Below, piece after piece: positions 1 to 5,006 of a stretch of DNA of 7,455 nt. Origin of the DNA: an uncultured Desulfovibrionaceae bacterium. Its GTDB lineage: Bacteria > Desulfobacterota > Desulfovibrionia > Desulfovibrionales > Desulfovibrionaceae. Location: NCBI GenBank assembly GCA_947074125.1, contig CAMTOM010000065.1:1-7455 (forward strand), given 5' to 3'. Each line of letters starts with the position of its first letter. Within the stretch, counting starts at the first letter, position 1. Under the pieces are notes generated by a model that saw nothing but the letters and a program-made list of their open reading frames with translations, searched no databases and had not been told where the DNA came from. The position numbers and the translations under genes are program-made.

Positions 1-1788
1 AGAAATGGAAGATAGAGGGAGCATGTTGGAAGACCGCGACAGTGTACGAGTCCCTCCAGTGTAGCGAAAACCACTATGCAAAAGGAATTCCTGCACTCCA
101 GTTCTGTTGTGAAAAGATTGTTCGCCGCGCCATTCCAATGTTTCTGGAAAAATAAGCCCCATACCCAACGAACGCTGGGAGCGACTGGTTGAGTCTGTGC
201 CAGAGGTGGAGCGCAGAGGAGGATTTTTGTAAAACGTTTGTAATGTCGGTATCTTGCGAAGAATTTCTTGCAGGGTGGTGTGTTGCACCTCAGAATAGGC
301 GTGCTGCGGCTCCTCTTCCAGGCTACTGATCATGTCACGGATAATACGCTTGAGGCGGGGAGCGCTCCCTGTATTGATGGCTTGCTGCAGGCGGTTAATT
401 TCCTCCAGATGCGTGAGCTTGCCCTCAAACCATTCCTTGAGATTGAAAATTTCAAGATGTGTGATGAAGCCCTGGCAGTGCCAGAGAATCTCAAGAACAT
501 CGACAGCTCTGAGTGTGCTGAGATTGAGTGTAAGGAAATATCCACCGTGGAGCGTCGACAGCCAATTCAGGAGCATGAGCGGGGTGATGCGCAAAAGCTC
601 TGGTGCATCGGCACCTTGAGGCGGGACATTGGGAGAGGGAAGATCCGGATTGTTATCGGGATGCAGCCAGGTATCCATTATGGAGCCTGTGTTGAAAGCG
701 CGCAGCTTTTCCAGTTGTTCATGCAGGATGTCTTTGCACTGCTTGTCTTCGCAGGCATTCCATTCTTTCTGAATGCTGGCAAAAATTTCCTGGTAAAAAG
801 GATAAAGTATTTTGTGAATATATTCAGCAAGATGCAGAAGGGATGGCTGGCCTGAACCCACAAAGCTCAGGAAGGCATCCTGACTGATAGGCGGCACTGT
901 AATGGAGAAAATATGTTCTATTTCCTTACGGTATTTTTCATTCCAGCGTTCCAGAACAAGAAAAACATATTGTTGCTGCCATCGTGAAACCTCACGCCCC
1001 AATTCCATCATATGGCGGATGGGGGGTTCGGAAAGAAATTCGAGAAAGCTGGCGGTGCTGGCAAAACCGCGAGGAATCCAGATAAAATGAATGAAACGCC
1101 CATGGAAAGGTGAGGGGTACTCTATGCCGATTCGTACTGATATTCCAAGGATCTCAGCCGCTTCCATGACTTCCCGTGCGGCATTTTCCTCAACGTAGTT
1201 ATAGTGGATAATTGTGAGATGGCGTATCCCTTTTATCCAGGCATCCATGATGAGATGGGTTGGGTTTTTTCGGCCTTTAGTGTTGGCATCGTGAACATGA
1301 TGGTCGAATGAGAGCTGACTCCAGTCTTCGGGCATTTCTACAAGATGGTAACGCCGTAACATGCTGCGAACAATGCGGGGGTTGCCTGATGCGGCTTTGC
1401 GGAAATCATGTGCCAGCATCATCTGACGGCGTTCATTACGATGCGCCCGTACAAGATCTTTCATGATCTGGAGCAGGACGCGAGCGGTATTGCGGCGCAG
1501 TCGTGTATGGGCGCTACTGAGCACTTCATCATACAGAACACGTAAAAAAGAAATGCGATCCTTGGCATCGCCCGCTTCAAGACTGTCCAGCAGGCGGACA
1601 ACAGCATGAGCGACCCGCATTTCCCATGAAGAAGAAAGCTCTTTTACACCATGCGAATGCAGACTGGTATCAAACAGCAGATTCTCCATGCGTGATGCAG
1701 CATCATTGCGCTGATTGATAACGGTATTGACAAGATTGATCAGTTCCCTATCTTCTTTATCAAAGTAGAAACGGTTCCACCATTGCAT
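1..1788 (-). CDS. Large protein with divergent PHP-like domain (partial, 3' end outside window)
   Basis: An uninterrupted reading frame of 596 codons runs from ATG at 1788 to the window edge with no stop, so the C-terminus is missing. The start is preceded by AGGGGGG at 1800-1794, five bases from the ATG. Residues 1-155 look all-helical, with many Arg/Leu/Glu and no signal peptide, so the protein is probably cytoplasmic. Residues 160-242 read like a PHP phosphoesterase core: HxH (H164, H166), a helix, a strand ending IIHYNYV (193-199) where PHP proteins have TDHN, a second helix, GIE (221-223) and then FIHF with H234. The aspartate and histidine of the TDHN motif are replaced by H195 and Y196. 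Residues 243-520 are mixed helix and strand with no fold I recognise. Residues 526-540 are Ser/Thr/Arg-rich, like a linker. No transmembrane segment is visible. The gene follows the epimerase-like gene after an 83-base gap. That this is a real gene is near certain; PHP homology is an inference from motif order, and the function is unknown. Confidence 0.85.
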   Translation of the reverse strand, partial: MQWWNRFYFDKEDRELINLVNTVINQRNDAASRMENLLFDTSLHSHGVKELSSSWEMRVAHAVVRLLDSLEAGDAKDRISFLRVLYDEVLSSAHTRLRRNTARVLLQIMKDLVRAHRNERRQMMLAHDFRKAASGNPRIVRSMLRRYHLVEMPEDWSQLSFDHHVHDANTKGRKNPTHLIMDAWIKGIRHLTIIHYNYVEENAAREVMEAAEILGISVRIGIEYPSPFHGRFIHFIWIPRGFASTASFLEFLSEPPIRHMMELGREVSRWQQQYVFLVLERWNEKYRKEIEHIFSITVPPISQDAFLSFVGSGQPSLLHLAEYIHKILYPFYQEIFASIQKEWNACEDKQCKDILHEQLEKLRAFNTGSIMDTWLHPDNNPDLPSPNVPPQGADAPELLRITPLMLLNWLSTLHGGYFLTLNLSTLRAVDVLEILWHCQGFITHLEIFNLKEWFEGKLTHLEEINRLQQAINTGSAPRLKRIIRDMISSLEEEPQHAYSEVQHTTLQEILRKIPTLQTFYKNPPLRSTSGTDSTSRSQRSLGMGLIFPETLEWRGEQSFHNRTGVQEFLLHSGFRYTGGTRTLSRSSNMLPLSSIS

Positions 1789-1862
1789 GCCGTCCCCCCT
1801 TGGAAAGTATTGCCCGTCTAACGCCGTGCATATATGGGTTTTCGGCAGATGTTGCCGTGTTA

Positions 1863-1868
1863 ATTATA
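1863..1868 (-). promoter_or_regulatory. Possible -10 box for the PHP-like gene
   Basis: A perfect TATAAT lies on the minus strand just after the stop of the epimerase-like gene, about 75 bases before the PHP-like start. No good -35 box is found 16-18 bases upstream (the sequences there are GCAATC-like), and there is no TGn extension. It may be a weak or activator-dependent internal promoter, or simply chance. Confidence 0.25.
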
Positions 1869-1871
1869 CTG

Positions 1872-2699
1872 TCAGGGTATATAAAGATTGCCCTCAGCAA
1901 GAAGATGCACTTTTCCTCCAAGAGAGGCAAGTAGTCCAGGTTTCTTTTGTTGAAGAGTGATATTCAATACTGCTTCACTTGGCTGGATGATATTAAGAAT
2001 GTTCCCCTCTGCCAGATGGCGTGCCTGTGGACAAGCAAGAGCAAAAGCCAGACTTCCTGAGCCACAGGCGCTTTCAAGGACACATGTGTCAAGAGCGCGA
2101 ACCCAGATAAGGGGGCGGATGCAAAAACTGTCTTCCTGTGCATGCCACCAGATGCACCCTACAGCATCTCCTGAAACATCCCAGCGTTTTCTCAGGCGGG
2201 ATGCGGTATGGTGTAATGATAGCACGGATGAGGGCAGAGGAAAAGGATGGAGCGCTTCATCAAGCAAAATATGACTAATGCCAGGCAGGGAGACAATAAC
2301 ACAGCCAGGCTCTGGTTCGCGTATCGGTGGTAGTTTGTGAAGGGGGAGGTGTGCTGTGATGTCCCAAACAGGAGAAGCTCCAGATACAGTGAGTTCTACA
2401 GGCGCTGGATAGCCAGAAACATGAACCTGCATATGTGTTGTGTCTGCGATTTCTTCTGGCTCAAGATAGGCGAGGAGTGCTCCAAATGAGCGTGTTGCGT
2501 TCAGGTAGAATTCATCTCCTGCCAGGCGTAATTTTCTTGTAGTAAATTTCACATACCCCACGTGCGCAACATGGAGATGCAGTGGCGTTGTAATAGTGGC
2601 AGCATTAGAAGCCTGCTTTTCTGCAGAAAGATTATTCTCAGGCAGAAGTGCGGTGCTATTGCCACCTGGACTGAATATAAAAAAAGGATATTGGGGCAT
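1872..2699 (-). CDS. Diaminopimelate-epimerase-fold protein lacking one catalytic cysteine
   Basis: The 275-residue product matches the usual length of DapF-type cofactor-independent epimerases. Visible hallmarks are PGGN (11-14), in the place of the GLGN substrate loop; NATR (67-70), in the place of the CGNG-x-R loop; and R201 followed by ESACGSGS (209-216), in the place of the ERG...ACGTG segment carrying the second catalytic cysteine (here C212). In known DapF enzymes two cysteines act as the acid/base pair. Here the CG of the first loop is replaced by Y65-L66, and the glutamate of ERG is replaced by V200. DAP epimerase activity is therefore unlikely. Alternatives are a different amino-acid racemase or isomerase (CntK-like and PrpF-like proteins share the fold), or a binding protein. 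The ATG at 2699 has GGAG at 2714-2711 upstream. The gene is transcribed away from the VWA-OmpA gene and towards the PHP-like gene, with which it probably forms an operon. Fold assignment is moderately sure; the reaction is unknown. Confidence 0.75.
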   Translation of the reverse strand: MPQYPFFIFSPGGNSTALLPENNLSAEKQASNAATITTPLHLHVAHVGYVKFTTRKLRLAGDEFYLNATRSFGALLAYLEPEEIADTTHMQVHVSGYPAPVELTVSGASPVWDITAHLPLHKLPPIREPEPGCVIVSLPGISHILLDEALHPFPLPSSVLSLHHTASRLRKRWDVSGDAVGCIWWHAQEDSFCIRPLIWVRALDTCVLESACGSGSLAFALACPQARHLAEGNILNIIQPSEAVLNITLQQKKPGLLASLGGKVHLLAEGNLYIP

Positions 2700-2732
2700 G
2701 ACTGTTGCTTCTCCACGTAAAATTTATTGATA

Positions 2733-2761
2733 AATATGCAGAAAAAAGGAATAATTGTCTA
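2733..2761 (-). promoter_or_regulatory. Candidate sigma-70 promoter for the epimerase-like gene
   Basis: On the minus strand, TAGACA (2761-2756, five of six consensus bases) is separated by 17 bases from CATATT (2738-2733, four of six). Transcription would start near 2726, giving a leader of about 27 bases with the GGAG site inside it. The geometry is good; the call rests on consensus matching alone. Confidence 0.45.
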
Positions 2762-2769
2762 GTGCGTTT

Positions 2770-2799
2770 TTGAAAGGCAAAAAAATTTTCTTGCATACA
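2770..2799 (+). promoter_or_regulatory. Candidate promoter for the VWA-OmpA gene
   Basis: TTGAAA (2770-2775) is followed after 18 bases by CATACA (2794-2799). The -35 is good and the -10 weak (three of six). The spacer carries an A-tract and an 18-bp near-palindrome. The predicted start near 2806 would give a leader of roughly 108 bases that contains the hairpin at 2848-2881. Confidence 0.35.
2777..2794. promoter_or_regulatory. 18-bp near-perfect inverted repeat between divergent genes
   Basis: The sequence is GCAA-A-AAAATTTT-C-TTGC, an 18-bp palindrome with a single mismatched pair (A2781/C2790). It lies in the spacer of the candidate plus-strand promoter and about 50-70 bases upstream of the predicted minus-strand start. 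It is placed like an operator or bent-DNA element that could act on both genes. It is not a match I recognise to Fur, Rex or HcpR sites. The AT-rich core could also be palindromic by chance. Confidence 0.4.
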
Positions 2800-2847
2800 C
2801 TCAAGTTTTGCGTTAGTTCTGATGGGGTCAGTATGTACTCTTGGAAT

Positions 2848-2881
2848 ACGCTGGGGAAGGGCTCACCTCTTCTCTAAGCGT
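2848..2881 (+). promoter_or_regulatory. Leader hairpin upstream of the VWA-OmpA start
   Basis: ACGCT (2848-2852) pairs with AGCGT (2877-2881). Inside this, GGG pairs with TCT (one G-C and two G-T pairs), GAAG (2856-2859) pairs with CTTC (2869-2872), and GG pairs with CC around a CTCA loop. In total this makes 14 pairs with two single-base bulges (A2876, T2868). The hairpin ends 19 bases before the GGAGG ribosome site and has no U-tract, so it is not a terminator. A role in mRNA stability or translation control is inferred, as found in leaders of abundant envelope-protein messages. Confidence 0.5.
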
Positions 2882-2913
2882 GCATCTTTGCAAACCTTTT
2901 GGAGGCATCTATA

Positions 2914-3945
2914 ATGAAGACATTGCGTGTAATTGCTTTGGCGGCAGCTCTTGTGCTGAGCTCCGCATTGGCCGCTGTGGCCGCATCCCCAACCATGTGT
3001 CAGAAAAAAGTGGAAAGCTTCGACTTCGTTGTTGACTACTCTGGCTCCATGATGATGCGGAACGCTACCCTGGAAGAAGATAAAATCATTGTGGCCAGAA
3101 ACCTGATGACCAGAATGAATGAACTGATTCCTGCTCTTGACTACAATGGTGGCTTGCACACCATTACCCCCAACGGTACTCTGCTGAGACAGGGTTCTTG
3201 GGTGCGTGCAGAAATGGCTATGGCTCTGAAAAAACTGAAGTCCAGTGCAGACGTTTTTGGTCGCATGACCGCTCTGGGTACTGGTTTCCAGAAGTATGAG
3301 CCTTTCTTGGCTGGTATGAAGCGCAATGCTGCTGTTATCCTCTTCACCGATGGTGACGAAAACACTGGCGAAGACGTTTATGATGTAGTGCGTTCCATCT
3401 ACGGATCTCAGAAGGACATCGTGATTCACTATGTTTCTTTTGCTGATACCCCTAATGGCGAAACTGTGATCAAGAACCTTGCCGCCATGAACTCCGAAAG
3501 CATCGTTGTTCGCGCTGAAGAATTGGCCACCAATGAAGCCGCTTTGGAAAAGTTTGTTTACGATGTATTTTGCATCCCCACTGTTGAAGACGTACCTGTT
3601 GAAGACGACGTGCTCGTGCTGCGTGGCGTTAACTTCGCATTTGACTCCTCTGCTCTTGACGACAAGGCCAGAGCGATTCTTGACGAAGCTGCCAACATCA
3701 TCAAGCAGGGTCCTGCTAACAGCAAGATCCTCCTGACTGGTTGGACAGATTACATTGGTACAGACGCTTACAACATGGCTCTTTCTCAGCGTCGTGCGAA
3801 CTCTGTTCGTGCTTACCTTGCTGACCTGGGTATTCCTGAGTCCCGCATGGTTGCTGTTGGTCGTGGTAAGTCCTTCAAGTACAACAACGAAACTGCTGAA
3901 GGCCGCTACCTGAACCGTCGTACAGAGATCTCCTTTGAAGAATAA
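2914..3945 (+). CDS. Secreted VWA domain-OmpA C-terminal domain protein
   Basis: The 343-residue product starts at ATG 2914, with GGAGG (2901-2905) eight bases upstream. A TTG further upstream at 2899 would overlap that ribosome site and was rejected. Residues 1-24 form a signal peptide (KTLR, hydrophobic core, AVAA); there is no lipobox. Residues 35-220 form a von Willebrand A domain with the MIDAS motif DYSGS (41-45), a candidate MIDAS threonine around T119 and FTDGDEN (144-150), so divalent-metal-dependent binding is plausible. An acidic hinge (224-232) leads to an OmpA-like peptidoglycan-binding domain (about 236-343) with GWTDYIGTDAYN and SQRRA. D284 and R294 match the positions that hold diaminopimelate in OmpA. 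The protein should sit in the periplasm, attached to the cell wall, presenting the VWA domain to a partner. Its only two mature cysteines, C29 and C220, flank the VWA domain. Strong ribosome site, leader hairpin and codon choice suggest high expression. The partner is unknown. Confidence 0.92.
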   Translation: MKTLRVIALAAALVLSSALAAVAASPTMCQKKVESFDFVVDYSGSMMMRNATLEEDKIIVARNLMTRMNELIPALDYNGGLHTITPNGTLLRQGSWVRAEMAMALKKLKSSADVFGRMTALGTGFQKYEPFLAGMKRNAAVILFTDGDENTGEDVYDVVRSIYGSQKDIVIHYVSFADTPNGETVIKNLAAMNSESIVVRAEELATNEAALEKFVYDVFCIPTVEDVPVEDDVLVLRGVNFAFDSSALDDKARAILDEAANIIKQGPANSKILLTGWTDYIGTDAYNMALSQRRANSVRAYLADLGIPESRMVAVGRGKSFKYNNETAEGRYLNRRTEISFEE

Positions 3946-3965
3946 GTCCTGAATTATAGTATAGC

Positions 3966-3996
3966 AGAGGCCCGATGGTTAGCCATCGGGCCTTTC
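3966..3996 (+). terminator. Hairpin terminator/attenuator between the two envelope genes
   Basis: A perfect 10-bp stem (3969-3978 with 3983-3992), extendable by A3968-T3993, closes a TTAG loop and is followed by only TTTC. The short U-tract predicts partial termination. The next ribosome site (GAGG, 4002-4005) begins ten bases after the stem, which suggests an attenuator that lowers expression of the second gene. Confidence 0.75.
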
Positions 3997-4010
3997 GTAT
4001 TGAGGTTACT

Positions 4011-4913
4011 ATGCAAATAAGATGGTATAGAAAAGTATCGTTGCTCTGCGTGTTTGGGGGTGCTGTTTTAGGTCTCCTTATGTCGGTGGGAATGACAGAT
4101 ACTTTTGCGGCAGAGACGAAAAAAGCACAAACGACATCTGCCAGCAAAGCTAAGAAAACGAGTAAATCAAAAACGGCTGCCAAAAAAGCTCCAGCTAAAG
4201 CAAAGCCAGCAGCCAAGACTCCTGCGGCTACTGACACGAAAGCTTCATCTGCTGCTGGAACCGCAGCCGTAGCGGGTGCCGCTGCTGCTGGCGCTGCTGT
4301 TGTGGCAACTGACGCCGCTCAGGATAAGGAAGCCCAAGCCGCTGATGCCAAGCCTGCTGAACAAGCTGCTGATGGCAAAAGCGCGGATGTTAAAGAAGAA
4401 GCTAAAAAAGCAGAGCCTGTGGGCAAAAAAATAGAGCCTGATGCTACAAAAGTGGAATCTGAAGGCAAGAAAGTAGAGCCTGAGGCTAAAAAAGTAGAAC
4501 CCGTAGGCAAAAAAATAGAACCTACACCTGTTGCCGCACCCAAAGCAAAAAGTACTGATCCTAAAGAGCAGGCTATTGAAACAGCACTGCACGCTGTGGG
4601 TAAAAAACTGGTACATATGGCTGCCACTCACGTGATGCCCAATGTCAACAAGAGAGAAGTTGTTAAAGGTGGTAGCGGCTTCATATCCCGCTATCAGATG
4701 GTGGATGAAACAACACTGAATGTCTCCATGCAGGCCAGTCCTTCTCTTAAAGGCCAGTATGTGGGCTTTATCCGCTATGTAGAACGTAGTTATGAGTGTA
4801 GCGGAAAGACAAAGGCTGAAGCACAAAAAGCTGCCGAGTCAGATTGCCAGATGCTCAAGTTACGCAGAGTGCGTGAGCTTGTACGTTATGATGGCAAAGA
4901 ATGGCGTTATTGA
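4011..4913 (+). CDS. Secreted Ala/Lys-rich protein with heptad repeats and a conserved-looking C-terminal domain
   Basis: The 300-residue product is read from ATG 4011, with GAGG (4002-4005) five bases upstream. An upstream in-frame ATG at 3975 lies inside the terminator stem, has no ribosome site and would put charged residues ahead of the signal peptide, so it was rejected. Residues 1-33 form a signal peptide or N-terminal anchor (basic RWYRK, hydrophobic core, TFA/AE). Residues 34-130 are low-complexity Ala/Lys/Thr, interrupted by a hydrophobic Ala/Val/Gly stretch (about 81-99). Residues 135-169 are five tandem heptads of the type EPxxKKI/V. Residues 181-300 have normal complexity, including SGFISRYQMV, GQYVGFIRYVERSYEC and a C-terminal WRY, and probably form the folded functional domain; C263 and C279 could be disulfide-bonded. 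The layout resembles periplasm-spanning proteins such as TonB, but no TonB signature is visible. Such proteins are easily misnamed (for example IF-2) because of their Ala/Lys composition. The neighbouring VWA-OmpA gene suggests a shared envelope role. I do not recognise the family. Confidence 0.85.
   Translation: MQIRWYRKVSLLCVFGGAVLGLLMSVGMTDTFAAETKKAQTTSASKAKKTSKSKTAAKKAPAKAKPAAKTPAATDTKASSAAGTAAVAGAAAAGAAVVATDAAQDKEAQAADAKPAEQAADGKSADVKEEAKKAEPVGKKIEPDATKVESEGKKVEPEAKKVEPVGKKIEPTPVAAPKAKSTDPKEQAIETALHAVGKKLVHMAATHVMPNVNKREVVKGGSGFISRYQMVDETTLNVSMQASPSLKGQYVGFIRYVERSYECSGKTKAEAQKAAESDCQMLKLRRVRELVRYDGKEWRY
4413..4517 (+). repeat. Five tandem 21-bp units encoding EPxxKK(I/V) heptads
   Basis: The units encode EPVGKKI, EPDATKV, ESEGKKV, EPEAKKV and EPVGKKI in series (protein residues 135-169), followed by a further EP. 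The first and last units encode the same heptad with different synonymous codons, so the array is old or held by selection rather than freshly duplicated. Pro and Lys at fixed spacing suggest an extended, positively charged periplasmic spacer. Confidence 0.85.
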
Positions 4914-4938
4914 GAAAGCCAATATCAAGAAAATGATA

Positions 4939-4981
4939 CGCGCCTTGCAGATAAACGATATTCTGCAAGGCGCGCTTTTTT
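4939..4981 (+). terminator. Strong intrinsic terminator, possibly bidirectional
   Basis: A perfect 12-bp GC-rich stem (4939-4950 with 4963-4974, plus A4951-T4962) is followed by C and six T residues. It ends the plus-strand envelope unit. It also lies 26 bases beyond the stop of the convergent M18 gene. Read on the minus strand it keeps the stem but has a poorer T-tract (TATCATTTTC), so it may also stop selA-M18 transcripts less efficiently. Confidence 0.9.
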
Positions 4982-5006
4982 ATGCTGGAAAATGGGTGGC
5001 TATAAA

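Noticed and set aside
268..855. 195-residue plus-strand frame
   Set aside because: Antisense to the continuous 596-codon minus frame, which has a good start and ribosome site; its own start lacks one.
1791..1800. C6 run next to the PHP-like start as a phase-variable tract
   Set aside because: Too short, and explained as a G-rich Shine-Dalgarno site.
1843..1857. CGGCA/TGCCG hairpin between the epimerase-like and PHP-like genes
   Set aside because: Only five pairs and no T-tract on the minus strand, so not a credible terminator.
2998..3000. Cys29 of the VWA-OmpA protein as a lipoprotein attachment site
   Set aside because: The preceding residues (SPTM) do not form a lipobox, and an AVAA signal-peptidase I site is better placed.
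2863..3429. 188-residue minus-strand frame
   Set aside because: Antisense to the signal peptide and VWA domain of a confidently called gene.
3975..4010. Upstream in-frame ATG for the Ala/Lys-rich protein
   Set aside because: It lies in the terminator stem without a ribosome site, and 4011 has GAGG at proper spacing in front of a clean signal peptide.
4245..4826. Phe/Ser-rich minus-strand frame with apparent repeats
   Set aside because: The repeats are the complement of the Lys-rich heptads in the real plus-strand gene.
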